Shown in pieces: positions 54,658 to 63,879 of a stretch of 64,000 nucleotides of DNA. Every line of letters starts with the position of its first letter. The stretch's first letter is position 1. The position numbers were made by a program, and so were the translations under genes. Below the pieces are notes generated by a model. That model searched no databases, was not told where the DNA came from, and saw only the letters and a program-made list of their open reading frames with translations. The DNA lies in assembly GCA_033850885.1 (NCBI GenBank), contig JAWWPG010000064.1:133363-197362 (forward strand), read 5' to 3'. This DNA comes from JAWWPG01 sp033850885 (lineage in GTDB: Bacteria; Actinomycetota; Actinomycetes; Propionibacteriales; Nocardioidaceae).

Positions 54658-55626
54658 ATGTTGGCTGCGACCTACCGGAAGAAGGGGCCGGCCCGCGAGG
54701 TGCTGAGAATCGAGGATGTCGAGCGCCCTGAACCGGGGCGCGGTGAGGTCAGGGTGCGGGTGGAGGTCTCCGGTGTCAACCCGACCGACGTCAAGGCCCG
54801 CGGCGGCCAGGTCCCCCGCCCGATCAACGGCTTCCAGATCCCGCACCAGGACGGTGCCGGTGTCATCGACGCCGTCGGTCCCGGTGTGGACGAAGGACGG
54901 ATCGGGGAGCGGGTCTGGCTCTGGCTGGCCGCGGCCGGGCCGTGGGGAACCGCGGCGGAGTGGACGGTCATGCCCCAGGAGCAGGCGATGCCGCTCCCCG
55001 ACGGTGCCTCGTTCGAGCTCGGGGCGAGCCTCGGTGTTCCCGCCCTCACCGCCCAGTACTGCCTGCTCGTCGGCGGCTCCGTCAAGGGGAAGACGGTCCT
55101 GGTCGCGGGCGGGGCAGGCGCGGTCGGCCACTTCGCTATCGAGCTCGGGCGGCACAACGGTGCGCGCATCGTCACTACGGTCAGCAGTTCCGAGAAGGCT
55201 CAGCTGGCCAAGAACTCCGGCGCGGACCTCGTCGTCGACTACACGGCCGACGACGCGCTGCACCAGATCAAGGCGGTCACATCGCACGTCGACCGGGTGA
55301 TCGAGGTGGATCTCGCTTCGAACCTGGCCATGGACCTTCAGCTGTCGAAGCCGAACACGACGATCGTCTGCTACGCCGCCACCGGCTCCGACCCGGTGCT
55401 GCCGGTCCGCGCCTGCATGTCCGCCAACGTCGTGCTGCGCTTCGTGCTGCTGTACGGAGTACCACGACCGGTACTGGTCGCAACAGCACAGGCCGTGACC
55501 GACGCCCTGGCCGCCGGAGTCCTCACCGAGCTGCCGGTGCACCGGTTCGCCCTCGAGGACATCGCCGCCGCGCACGAGGCCCAGGAGGCCGGCGTCGTCG
55601 GCAAGGTCCTCGTCGACGTGCGCTGA
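54658..55626 (+). CDS. NADPH:quinone oxidoreductase-like medium-chain dehydrogenase
   Basis: 322 aa. It lacks the zinc ligands of alcohol dehydrogenases, and has HQDGAGVIDAVGPGV and a nucleotide-binding motif VLVAGGAGAVGHFAIEL, as in zeta-crystallin-like quinone reductases. AGGAGG-type ribosome-binding sequence (GAGGAGGGG) lies 8 bases before the ATG. It may share a transcript with the monooxygenase. The function is inferred from fold only. Confidence 0.88.
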   Translation: MLAATYRKKGPAREVLRIEDVERPEPGRGEVRVRVEVSGVNPTDVKARGGQVPRPINGFQIPHQDGAGVIDAVGPGVDEGRIGERVWLWLAAAGPWGTAAEWTVMPQEQAMPLPDGASFELGASLGVPALTAQYCLLVGGSVKGKTVLVAGGAGAVGHFAIELGRHNGARIVTTVSSSEKAQLAKNSGADLVVDYTADDALHQIKAVTSHVDRVIEVDLASNLAMDLQLSKPNTTIVCYAATGSDPVLPVRACMSANVVLRFVLLYGVPRPVLVATAQAVTDALAAGVLTELPVHRFALEDIAAAHEAQEAGVVGKVLVDVR

Positions 55627-55657
55627 AGGGGACTGGGGAACTCCTCGCCCGGGTCCC

Positions 55658-57028
55658 TCAGCCGCCGGTCAGGTATCCCAGCAGGTCCTGGCGCGTCAGC
55701 ACGCCGATCGGCTTCCCGTCCTCCTGCACCAGGACCGCGTCGGCCTCCTGAAGCCGCTCCGCCGCGAGCGTCGCCGGCTCGCCGGCTCCGATGAGGGGAA
55801 GCGGCGGGGCCATGTGCGCCTCGACCGCGTCGGCGAGCCGGGCCTTGCCGCCGTACAGGGCTCCGAGCAGCTCGCGCTCGCTGACCGACCCGACGACCTC
55901 GGCCGCCATCACGGGCGGCTCGGCGCGGACCACCGGCATCTGTGAGACGGCGTACTCACGCAGGATCGACACCGCCTCCGCAATGGTCTCCCCCGGATGG
56001 GTGTGCACGAGGTCGGGCATCGTGCCGCCCTTGCCGCGCAGCACGTCGCCGGCCGTACGCTCGTCGCGGACGCCGAGGAAGCCGTATCTCGCGAGCCAGC
56101 GGTCGTCGAACACCTTGCTCAGGTAGCCGCGACCGCCGTCTGGAAGCAGCACCACGATGACCGCATCGGGGTCGTCGAGTTCATGGGCGAGCCGGATCGC
56201 CGCGGCAGCCGCCATCCCTGACGAACCACCGACCAGCAACGCCTCCTCTCGGGCCAGCCGCCGGGTGAGCTCGAAGGACTCCCGGTCGGACACGGCGATC
56301 ACCCGGTCGGTGACGTCCCGGTCGTAGGCGGCCGGCCAGAAGTCCTCACCGACGCCTTCCACCAGGTACGGCCGCCCTGTCCCGCCTGAGTAGACGGAGC
56401 CCTCCGGGTCGGCGCCGATGACCTGGACCGAGCCGCCGGAGACCTCCTTGAGGTAACGCCCGACCCCGGAGATGGTGCCGCCGGTGCCGATGCCGGCGAC
56501 GAAGTGCGTGACCCGTCCCTCCGTCTGCCGCCAGATCTCCGGGCCGGTCTGCCGGTAGTGGCTGAGCGGGTTGTTCGGGTTGGAGTACTGGTCGGGCTTC
56601 CATGCGCCGGGAATCTGCTCCACGAGACGGTCCGACACCCGGTAGTAGCTGTCGGGGTGCTCCGGCTCGACGGCGGTCGGGCAGACAACCACGTCGGCGC
56701 CGTACGCCTTCAGCACGTTGCGCTTGTCCTCGCTCACCTTGTCCGGGCAGACGAACACGCACCGGTAGCCGCGCTGCTGGGCAACCATGGCGAGACCGAC
56801 GCCGGTGTTGCCGGACGTGGGCTCGACGATCGTGCCGCCTGGCTCGAGCTCACCACTGGCCTCTGCCGCGTCGATCATCGCGACCGCGATCCGGTCCTTC
56901 ACCGAGCCACCGGGGTTGAAGTACTCGATCTTGGCGAGCACCGTCGCCGGGGCGTCGTGGGTCGTCGTACCGAGTCTGACAAGCGGGGTGTTGCCGATCA
57001 GATCAAGCAGCGAGTCCACGTAGTCCAC
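55658..57028 (-). CDS. cbs: Cystathionine beta-synthase
   Basis: 456 aa, GTG start. The PLP lysine is in NPGGSVKDRIAVAM, and PTSGNTGVGLAM and GIGTGGTISGVGRYLKE complete the active site. Two CBS domains (about 340-455) form the C-terminal Bateman module, as in the mycobacterial enzyme (Rv1077). It condenses serine and homocysteine to cystathionine. It is paired with metB functionally but lies about 16 kb away here. The SGNH hydrolase gene diverges from it, as Rv1075c lies near Rv1077. Confidence 0.93.
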   Translation of the reverse strand: MDYVDSLLDLIGNTPLVRLGTTTHDAPATVLAKIEYFNPGGSVKDRIAVAMIDAAEASGELEPGGTIVEPTSGNTGVGLAMVAQQRGYRCVFVCPDKVSEDKRNVLKAYGADVVVCPTAVEPEHPDSYYRVSDRLVEQIPGAWKPDQYSNPNNPLSHYRQTGPEIWRQTEGRVTHFVAGIGTGGTISGVGRYLKEVSGGSVQVIGADPEGSVYSGGTGRPYLVEGVGEDFWPAAYDRDVTDRVIAVSDRESFELTRRLAREEALLVGGSSGMAAAAAIRLAHELDDPDAVIVVLLPDGGRGYLSKVFDDRWLARYGFLGVRDERTAGDVLRGKGGTMPDLVHTHPGETIAEAVSILREYAVSQMPVVRAEPPVMAAEVVGSVSERELLGALYGGKARLADAVEAHMAPPLPLIGAGEPATLAAERLQEADAVLVQEDGKPIGVLTRQDLLGYLTGG

Positions 57029-57128
57029 GCACCAAGCGTAGGGGCCGCGAGCTTTCAGCCTCGCCCGGTGGGCAACTTGATGGGCGGCGACGGCGTCACA
57101 TCCTTACAGTTGACGACAGGAGGTGGGG

Positions 57129-58190
57129 ATGACGCGCGCTGGTTCGGCGGGACGGTTGGCGACGGCGGCAGCGGTCGGGGGTGGGGGCCTCGGATTGCTC
57201 GGCGGCTCGCTGTACGGCGTCCTGCGGCTGGAGGGGGTGTTGGCTCGGCGCCTCATCGGGACCACCGACGAGCCGCCGCCGGACCCGAGCGGACTCTACG
57301 GCGCCACACTCAGCGGTTCGCCGATCCGGCTCGCAGTGCTCGGTGACTCGGCCGCTGCCGGCTACGGGGCCCAGGTGGCACAGGAGACCTTCGGCGCCTA
57401 CCTCGCAACTGGCCTGTCGACGCTCGCCCACCGGCCGGTGCGGTTACAGTCACTGGCGGTGGTCGGTGCCCAGACGACCGATCTGGCCGGCCAGATCGAG
57501 CATGCCCTACCCAACAACCCGGACGTGGTTGCGATCATCATCGGGGTCAATGACGTCACGCACCGGGTGCGGCCCTCGATCTCCGTCGCCGCCCTGCGGC
57601 GAGCGGTGGACACGATCCGCACCAGCGGCTCATCCGGGGCGCTCTACGGTCAAGGGCCCGAGGTCGTCGTCGGCACCTGCCCCGACCTCGGCACGGTGCA
57701 ACCGATCGCGCCTCCCCTGCGCCAGGTGGCGCGCCGGTGGAGCCGCCGGCTGGCGGCCGCGCAGACCATCGCGTGCGTCGAGTCCGGCGGTCACTCGGTA
57801 TCGCTTGGCTCCCTGCTCGGACCGAACTTTGCCGCGGCGCCGCATGAGCTCTTCGGTCCGGACAGGTACCACCCCTCCCCTGCGGGCTACCGCAGCGTAG
57901 CGATCGCCATGCTGCCGACGGTCGCGTACGCGTTGGGCGTGCTTCCCGATGACGGCGAGGAGCCCGAGGTGTTCCGGATGGAGGGCGTCTTCGCCCTCGC
58001 CCGGGCGGCCGCCGTCGCGGCGGAGCACTCCGGCACGGAGGTCTCGCAGGTCGGCGTCGGCGGGCCCGGTCGGCTGCCGTCCCGCCGCCGGGCACTGCTG
58101 CTGCACCGCCGCCGCCACGCGATCCCGACCGTCCGGCAGGTCAAGCCTGAGCACTCCGACGTGCTCGCCGACAGCTCCACTCACGCTTGA
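57129..58190 (+). CDS. SGNH/GDSL-family hydrolase
   Basis: 353 aa. The ATG at 57129 follows AGGAGG. A hydrophobic signal or anchor segment lies at about 8-32. The nucleophile block is LAVLGDSAAAGYGA (GDSxxxG), the Gly/Asn blocks are VIIIGVNDVTHRV, and the C-terminal D-x-x-H is DRYHPSPAGY. It should hydrolyse an ester at or outside the membrane. Residues after 260 are not conserved. The gene is divergent from cbs, an association also seen in mycobacteria. Confidence 0.85.
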   Translation: MTRAGSAGRLATAAAVGGGGLGLLGGSLYGVLRLEGVLARRLIGTTDEPPPDPSGLYGATLSGSPIRLAVLGDSAAAGYGAQVAQETFGAYLATGLSTLAHRPVRLQSLAVVGAQTTDLAGQIEHALPNNPDVVAIIIGVNDVTHRVRPSISVAALRRAVDTIRTSGSSGALYGQGPEVVVGTCPDLGTVQPIAPPLRQVARRWSRRLAAAQTIACVESGGHSVSLGSLLGPNFAAAPHELFGPDRYHPSPAGYRSVAIAMLPTVAYALGVLPDDGEEPEVFRMEGVFALARAAAVAAEHSGTEVSQVGVGGPGRLPSRRRALLLHRRRHAIPTVRQVKPEHSDVLADSSTHA

Positions 58191-58299
58191 CGGACGGCAC
58201 TCACGCCTCGACGACATCCATTTCTGAAGAAGGGTTGTCTCGCCGTCAGTGATGGGGCAGGCTCAACCTACGACGACTGTCCCGGATCGGGAGGTACCG

Positions 58300-58530
58300 A
58301 TGTCCCTACACCACTCCGAAGAGACGCATCAGCTGCTGGTCAGCCGAGTGCCCGCAGCGACGGGGCGTCCCCTTCACGAGTGGTTCGGTCGGCTTGAGGA
58401 CGGCCCGGGCTTCCTCCGCTTCGACGAGAGGGTGCAGTGGCTGCGCGACGAGTTCGGGATCGCGCACGGACACGCGACCGCCATCGTGCACGAGCACGAC
58501 CTGCAGAAGGCCCAGCGCTCCTTCCACTGA
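58300..58530 (+). CDS. DUF4287-type small protein
   Basis: 76 aa. The ATG at 58300 follows GGGAGG. The sequence has SEETHQLLVSRVPAATGRPLHEWF and RFDERVQWLRDEFGIAHGHATAIVHEHD, matching the short DUF4287 helical domain. The function is not known. It is single, and 114 bases ahead of the lysin-like gene. Confidence 0.75.
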   Translation: MSLHHSEETHQLLVSRVPAATGRPLHEWFGRLEDGPGFLRFDERVQWLRDEFGIAHGHATAIVHEHDLQKAQRSFH

Positions 58531-58643
58531 GGGCGTGCCGCCGCAAGTGCTCAAAAGGCACAAAGCGGAAGTCGCTTGATCGGGCCGGACCGGTTGGGCG
58601 AGCATGGGGCCTCGGGGTCCATTTGGAAGCCGAGGGACGGGAC

Positions 58644-59960
58644 ATGAGCACTGCTGTCGACATCGCTGAAGCCAACGGCATCGTCATCGCGCAGATCGCC
58701 TGGGACGCGTCGCAGGCGGTTGGGGTGCCCTTCTGGGCGACCTGCGCCTTTCTGGTCCAGGAGTCGGGGGGAGGGCACAACGTCTTCGGGCACGATCCGA
58801 CCATCTTCGTCGGAGCGGGAGACGTCACGAAGGAGAAGTACGCCGCGTACAAGGCGGAGCGGATCAAGACCGGGCAATGTCAGGGCGTCGGGCCCATGCA
58901 GCTCACGTTTCACACGTTCCAGGACGAGGCAGACGCGCTCGGGGGGTGCTGGGTGCCGGGCCACAACGTGACCCAGGGACTGCGCATCCTGAAGGGCTTC
59001 GTCGACGCCGGGAACTCCTGGCACCAGGCCGCGGCGCACTACAACGGATCCGAGGCGTACGCCGACGAGATGGACGACAGGTTCGCCCATTGGCAGGCAC
59101 TCCTCGCTGGTGCCCAGGCACCGGCAGGAGGGCACTCTCCGGATGGCGGCGAGCAGCCGGCGGGGGGAGGCGGCCAGCCGGCCGCGCTCTTCCAGCCCGT
59201 GACGTGGCGCGGTCACACCTTCGACAAGATGACCATTGCCGCGATCCTCGCGGCGGAGCAGCGCCTGGGGTTCCAGGTCACGATCATCCAGGGCTCCTAC
59301 AACACGAGCGTCCAACAGTCCGCCGGGACCCACGCGGGCAGCGGAGCGCTCGACATCCACTACGACGCGAAGACCAGCCCCAAGGTGGTCCTCGCGTTCC
59401 GGGAGACGGGGTTCGCCGCCTGGCGGCGCTTCTACACCCCCAACGTCTGGCCCGACCACATCCACTGCGAGCTGCTCGACGACCCCAAGGCATCGGAGCA
59501 GGCCAAGGACCAGTGGGCGGCGTACCGGGCGGGTCAGGACGCCCTCGGCGGCACCGACAACGGACCGCGGCTGGACCCGATCCCGGTCTTCCACTACACG
59601 ACCGAGCCGGTGTGGCCCGAGCTCCATTCGACGAGCGATGCGGTCGGGCTCATGCAGAAGAAGCTCGCGCTGGCGGGCTACTACCACGGTGGGGACGAGC
59701 CGAACAACTACGGAAGCCACACCCGCGCCGCCATCAAAGCGTTTCAGCAGGCCCAGCACTGGACAGGCGCGGACGCTGACGGGCGGCTCGGCCCGGTGAC
59801 CTGGGCGCGCCTCGAGGCGATGCCCTCCGAGCCACCCTCGCACCCCAAGGTCGACCAGGCGGTTGCCGACCTTCGCCAGTCCATCAAGGAACACCCCAAC
59901 TGGGCCAAGCTCAAGAAGCCGTTGGCGCTCCTCAACAGGCTGCAGCGCAGCAAGAAGTGA
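58644..59960 (+). CDS. Phage-lysin-like protein: SLT-type, M15-type and peptidoglycan-binding domains
   Basis: 438 aa. The first domain (about 10-150) has FLVQESGGGHNVFG with the candidate catalytic Glu, and GVGPMQLTFHTF; it resembles lytic transglycosylases. After a Gly/Pro-rich linker (about 155-180), residues 190-290 carry TIIQGSYN, GTHAGSGALDI and DHIHCEL, a His/Asp pattern of zinc M15-type peptidases. A PG_binding_1 domain (about 330-395) includes GSHTRAAIKAFQQAQ. No signal peptide is visible, as in phage endolysins. No other phage genes are seen nearby. Confidence 0.75.
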   Translation: MSTAVDIAEANGIVIAQIAWDASQAVGVPFWATCAFLVQESGGGHNVFGHDPTIFVGAGDVTKEKYAAYKAERIKTGQCQGVGPMQLTFHTFQDEADALGGCWVPGHNVTQGLRILKGFVDAGNSWHQAAAHYNGSEAYADEMDDRFAHWQALLAGAQAPAGGHSPDGGEQPAGGGGQPAALFQPVTWRGHTFDKMTIAAILAAEQRLGFQVTIIQGSYNTSVQQSAGTHAGSGALDIHYDAKTSPKVVLAFRETGFAAWRRFYTPNVWPDHIHCELLDDPKASEQAKDQWAAYRAGQDALGGTDNGPRLDPIPVFHYTTEPVWPELHSTSDAVGLMQKKLALAGYYHGGDEPNNYGSHTRAAIKAFQQAQHWTGADADGRLGPVTWARLEAMPSEPPSHPKVDQAVADLRQSIKEHPNWAKLKKPLALLNRLQRSKK

Positions 59961-60044
59961 CCCGGAAACCAGTGCCTGGGACCGGACAGCCTAGCGGCAA
60001 GACGGTCCGGTGAGCACTCCGGCGGCCCACCACCGTGACTGTGG

Positions 60045-61529
60045 TCATGCGACGGCGGCGGCGCTTGTGGACTCGGGTTTGGCCGGTCTCTTGTCGAAGT
60101 CCTTGGGACGGAAGTGACCGTCGCTCAGCTGCGCCTCGATCTGCTCGAGCGACCGGCCGGTCAGTTCCGGCATCAGGCGCCAGACGAATATCCATGCCGC
60201 AACGTTGAAACCTGCGTAGAGCCACATCGTCTGCCCCACTCCGACCGCATTGATGATCGTCAGCAGCGTCAGCGTGATGAGAACGTTCGTGCTCCACAAG
60301 GTTGCTGACTGGGCGGCCGTGCCCGCGCCGCGGACTGCCAGTGGATAGATCTCAGAACCGGTGAGCCACCCCATCAGCTGTAGGCCGCCGGCGTTGAAGA
60401 ACATGAAGACGATGAGACAGGCAACGATGAAGGGGACGTCGCTTCGTCCGTCGTTGCCGGTGACGAACAAAGTCCCCAACACGGCCAGAGCCGCCGCAGC
60501 ACCGGGGACCATCGTCAGGGTCAGTCTGCGCCGGCCGACGCGGTCCACGATGGACAGTCCGACGATCATCATGATCAGATATGTCACTCCCAGGCCTACA
60601 CTGACCAACAGAGCAGCGTTCGTCGAGAAGCCGTTGTCCGTAAGGATGGTCGGCGCGTAGTAGATGATCATCTCGATCCCGCTCAGCTGCGTGAACATCG
60701 CGATACCGCAACCAACGAGCAGGGCCGGGTGAACCCATGACTTGCGCAAACCCCGCCATCCTCGGTTCTGCGAGCCCGCTTCACGCTCCTTCTCCTCGAT
60801 TTCCATGACCTCTCGAAGCTCGACTTCGACGTCGGCGCCCTCGGGACGGATGCGGCGCAGGACCTCCCGTGCGGTCTGCTCGTCGTCCCGGCTCACCAAC
60901 CATCGGGGACTCTCCGGGAGCTTGAGCATGAGCAGCAGCATGATGAGTGCCGGGGCCGCAGCCATGCCGATCATCACCCGCCATGGGAACTGCTGGCTCG
61001 CGCCGACAAGCGTGGAGACGACGATGCCCACACCGATGCCCACCTGGAAAGTCAGCACGAGCCGTCCGCGCTGCTTGGCCGGGGCCAGCTCAGCGACGTA
61101 CATCGGAACGATCTGGGTCGCACCGCCAACGGCGAACCCGAGCAGGACCCGGCTCAGCGACAGCGTGACGGGGCTGGGGGAGACCGAGCAGGCGAGAGCG
61201 CCGACGATGTAGACGCTTGCGACGATGAGTGTCGTTCGGTGCCGTCCGACGCGCTCTGAGAGCTGGCTACCGATCAGCGCGCCGATGACCGCTCCGACGA
61301 GGATGCTCGCGGCGATCACTTGCTCCCAGTTGCTGCCGATCCCGAAGTCCGTCGTGATCTGCAGCAGGGCGCCAGAGATGATTCCGGTGTCGTAGCCGTA
61401 GAGCAGCGCCGACACGGCCGAGACGATCGCGGCCATCAGCACGATGCCGGTCACCTTTGCGTACTGGTCATCGCCTTGCGAGATTTGGTCTGCTTCCTTC
61501 GATGCGTCGACCTTCGCTGACTCGCTCAT
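60045..61529 (-). CDS. Sugar porter family MFS transporter
   Basis: 494 aa from the ATG at 61529, preceded by GGAGG. Twelve membrane segments are evident. LLYGYDTGIISGALLQI in TM1, RVGRHRTTLI and DRVGRRRLTL (R-x-G-R-R pattern) and PESPRWLVSRDDE (PESPR motif) define the sugar porter family. It should take up a sugar or polyol with protons. It carries a charged N-terminal tail of about 35 residues. A palindromic site lies 155-170 bases upstream of its start. Confidence 0.9.
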   Translation of the reverse strand: MSESAKVDASKEADQISQGDDQYAKVTGIVLMAAIVSAVSALLYGYDTGIISGALLQITTDFGIGSNWEQVIAASILVGAVIGALIGSQLSERVGRHRTTLIVASVYIVGALACSVSPSPVTLSLSRVLLGFAVGGATQIVPMYVAELAPAKQRGRLVLTFQVGIGVGIVVSTLVGASQQFPWRVMIGMAAAPALIMLLLMLKLPESPRWLVSRDDEQTAREVLRRIRPEGADVEVELREVMEIEEKEREAGSQNRGWRGLRKSWVHPALLVGCGIAMFTQLSGIEMIIYYAPTILTDNGFSTNAALLVSVGLGVTYLIMMIVGLSIVDRVGRRRLTLTMVPGAAAALAVLGTLFVTGNDGRSDVPFIVACLIVFMFFNAGGLQLMGWLTGSEIYPLAVRGAGTAAQSATLWSTNVLITLTLLTIINAVGVGQTMWLYAGFNVAAWIFVWRLMPELTGRSLEQIEAQLSDGHFRPKDFDKRPAKPESTSAAAVA

Positions 61530-61683
61530 ACCCGACCTCCGGGGGTCACCTGCGATCTGCAACCTGTGCCCGGGCACCCTCCCAGGGGTGCGCCTGCATA
61601 GGACGCAGCTGGTTGGACCGATCACGAAAAGGCTTCAGCACTCGGGGTAGAGACGCAACTGTAGGCGGTCAATTGAATGGAAT

Positions 61684-61699
61684 CCGCTCATATGAGCGG
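61684..61699. promoter_or_regulatory. Perfect palindromic operator upstream of the sugar porter gene
   Basis: CCGCTCATATGAGCGG is a 16-base perfect palindrome, repeated in a close form (GCTCACATGAGC) beside the SorC-type gene. It lies about 9 bases upstream of a possible minus-strand promoter (TTGACC, 17 bases, TACCCC). A second perfect palindrome AGCGATCGCT is at 61715-61724. The match between two sites in one gene cluster suggests regulation by the adjacent SorC/DeoR-type protein. Confidence 0.62.
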
Positions 61700-61739
61700 T
61701 CATCTGCAAATAGGAGCGATCGCTTGAAAGGGGTGACGA

Positions 61740-62732
61740 CTAGCTGGGCGCGATTTGGATCTTCCGGGCGTCCCCGGACCGGAACAGCGCGAGGGCGTCA
61801 TCGAAGCCCTTCAGCGGCAGCACGTCACTCACCAGGGGGCTGAGATCGATTCCGGAGGCGAGCAGGTCGAGAGCAGGTGCGAAGCTGTGGTGGACCGCCA
61901 TCGACCCGATGATGTCGATCTCTCGGTTGTACACGGCGAACGGGGAGAACGACGCCTGGTCATCCTCCGCAGCCACGCCGAACTGGAGAAAGACACCACC
62001 CCTGCGTACCCGGGCCAGCCCGTCGTGGATTGCTGGCATGGCACCAGTGGCGTCTATCACCACCTCGAAGCCCTCGGGACGGTCGAGCTCGTCCGCGCTG
62101 GATGCGGCGTTGTCCACTCCGAAGCTCAGCGCGAAGGAGAGCCGGTCCTCAAGGCGGTCGACCACAGACACCGAAGCACCACCGGCGCTCCGGACCAGCG
62201 TGGCAATCAGCAGGCCCATCGTTCCGGCGCCGTAGACCAGATAATGGGCGCCAGGGGTGCGCGGGAGGCGTTCCAGAGCATGCACAGCGCAGGCCGCCGG
62301 CTCGGCGAGACCCGCCAATCGCATCGGCATACCGCTCGGCAGTCGGTACGCGCATCGTTCGGGCACCACGACGAGTTCGGCGAACCCACCTGGTTGGGTG
62401 ACTCCGATGGCACTGTAGTTGGCGCACAGATTCTCACGCCCGATATGGCAATAGTGACAGCGCCCGCATGGAAGGTTCGGGTCGACCGCTACCTGGTCGC
62501 CGGACTGCAGATCGACGACGTCGCTCCCAACCGTGACCACCTCACCAGCAAGCTCGTGGCCAGGCACCAGGGGATAGACCGCAGACGTCAGCGCTCCGTC
62601 CAGGATGTGCATGTCGGTCCCACACAGGCCGCATACGCTGACTCGAAGGACGACCTCTCCGGGGCCAGGCGAAGGTTCAGGTACGTCGGTCACCGACCAC
62701 GATCCTGGTTTGCTCACCTGAACAGCGCGCAT
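61740..62732 (-). CDS. Zinc-dependent medium-chain alcohol/polyol dehydrogenase
   Basis: 330 aa from the ATG at 62732, preceded by GGGAGGG. The catalytic zinc motif SVCGLCGTDMHIL and GHELAGEVV are present, followed by the structural zinc set CGRCHYCHIGRENLC. The cofactor motif is YLVYGAGTMGLLIA. It resembles sorbitol/L-iditol and threonine dehydrogenases. In this cluster it likely oxidises the polyol or sugar imported by the sugar porter. It is divergent from the regulator, with a 105-base gap. Confidence 0.9.
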   Translation of the reverse strand: MRAVQVSKPGSWSVTDVPEPSPGPGEVVLRVSVCGLCGTDMHILDGALTSAVYPLVPGHELAGEVVTVGSDVVDLQSGDQVAVDPNLPCGRCHYCHIGRENLCANYSAIGVTQPGGFAELVVVPERCAYRLPSGMPMRLAGLAEPAACAVHALERLPRTPGAHYLVYGAGTMGLLIATLVRSAGGASVSVVDRLEDRLSFALSFGVDNAASSADELDRPEGFEVVIDATGAMPAIHDGLARVRRGGVFLQFGVAAEDDQASFSPFAVYNREIDIIGSMAVHHSFAPALDLLASGIDLSPLVSDVLPLKGFDDALALFRSGDARKIQIAPS

Positions 62733-62811
62733 CGGCTCCCTCCCGTCCCGTCGGAGTCTGGCGGGAGAGCGCCTGCGGGTCAATACATTCACGCCAAAGG
62801 AACGGTAGCCT

Positions 62812-62823
62812 GCTCACATGAGC
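62812..62823. promoter_or_regulatory. Operator-like site in the regulator/dehydrogenase intergenic region
   Basis: GCTCACATGAGC has the same arms (GCTCA/TGAGC) as the perfect palindrome at 61684-61699, differing only in the two central bases. It lies 15 bases before the start of the SorC-type gene and 80 bases from the dehydrogenase start, where it could affect both promoters. Confidence 0.6.
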
Positions 62824-62837
62824 GGAAGCGACATCCG

Positions 62838-63839
62838 GTGACGCCAGCCGACGGACCCGCGCATCTGGTTCTCACCTCGTCGATAGCCCGTCGCTACTAC
62901 CTCGACGGCAGGTCCAAGGTGGAGATCGCCAGGGAGTTCGGGCTGAGCCGGTTCAAAGTGGCCCGCTTGCTCGAGAGTGCCCGCACCAACGGGATGGTGC
63001 GTATCGAGATCGGATACCCCGGTGGGATCGATGTCGAGCTGTCCGGCAGGCTGCGCGATAGCTACGGGCTGAGGCACGCCGTCGTGATCGATAGCAACGA
63101 AGAGGACCCCGTCGCCCTCCGGAAGCGCATCGGCGCGGCAGCCGCGGAGCTGCTCCAGGAGATCACGAGCCATACAGACGTCCTCGGTTTGGCATGGGCG
63201 CGCTCGGTGAGCGCGATGACCCGCGCCTTGACCCGACTACCGGCGATTCCCATCGTCCAGCTGACGGGAGCTCTTCAGCCGGCCGAGGCCGGCTCCCGAC
63301 CAGCCGCCGGAGATAGCTCCATCGAGGTCGTCAGGGATGCCGCCCGAATCTCCGGCGGGCCGGCCTACTTCTTCTACGCACCGTTCATCTTGGGCGACGC
63401 CAACACCGCCCGCGCGATGCGACGGCACTCGGAGGTGGCCCGCGCCTTCGACCGCGTCTCATCGGTCACCAAGGCTGTCGTCGGGATCGGGCTCTGGGAA
63501 CCCGGGCAGTCCACCGTCCACGACGCCGTGAACGCACAAGAGCAGCGGGCACTGCGCAAACTGGGAGTTCGAGCCGAAGTCTCCGGAGTGTTGATCGATC
63601 TGCAAGGGACACCGGTGAGGGCCTCGCTAGCCGACCGCATGATTGGAGTGAACGCGGCACAGCTGCGCCAGATCCCAGAAGTGATGGCGATCGCCTACGG
63701 AACGGCGAAGGCCCCCGCTGTGCATGCGGCGCTGAAAGGCCGACTCGTGCGAAGCCTGGTAACCCACAAAGCTCTCGCCGAGATCCTCGTAGCAGGCCTG
63801 GATGCCGTTCCACCAGTCGAACAGCGCGACCCGGGCTGA
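62838..63839 (+). CDS. SorC/DeoR-type sugar-binding transcriptional regulator
   Basis: 333 aa, GTG start at 62838. The N-terminal HTH (about 15-60) is LVLTSSIARRYYLDGRSKVEIAREFGLSRFKVARLLESARTNGMV, typical of SorC. The sugar-binding domain (about 75-325) has VLGLAWARSVSAM and KAVVGIGLWEPGQST, as in the DeoR-like sugar-phosphate effector domains. It likely responds to a phosphorylated sugar or polyol. Its probable targets are the palindromes at 61684 and 62812. The IS481-type element begins about 40 bases after it. Confidence 0.9.
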   Translation: MTPADGPAHLVLTSSIARRYYLDGRSKVEIAREFGLSRFKVARLLESARTNGMVRIEIGYPGGIDVELSGRLRDSYGLRHAVVIDSNEEDPVALRKRIGAAAAELLQEITSHTDVLGLAWARSVSAMTRALTRLPAIPIVQLTGALQPAEAGSRPAAGDSSIEVVRDAARISGGPAYFFYAPFILGDANTARAMRRHSEVARAFDRVSSVTKAVVGIGLWEPGQSTVHDAVNAQEQRALRKLGVRAEVSGVLIDLQGTPVRASLADRMIGVNAAQLRQIPEVMAIAYGTAKAPAVHAALKGRLVRSLVTHKALAEILVAGLDAVPPVEQRDPG

Positions 63840-63879
63840 TTCCGCTGACTGTTCGTGCCCCGTGTGGTGCCCCCGGTGG

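Noticed and set aside
40463..55626. Natural-product biosynthetic cluster
   Set aside because: Despite several oxidoreductases and hydrolases, there is no polyketide synthase, NRPS, terpene cyclase or RiPP precursor, and the genes lie in many short opposing units.
58300..59960. Prophage remnant
   Set aside because: Only one lysin-like protein is seen; there are no integrase, capsid or tail genes, and the flanks are ordinary chromosomal genes.
61755..62837. Upstream extension of the SorC-type regulator frame
   Set aside because: It is antisense to the zinc dehydrogenase; the HTH begins only after the GTG at 62838.
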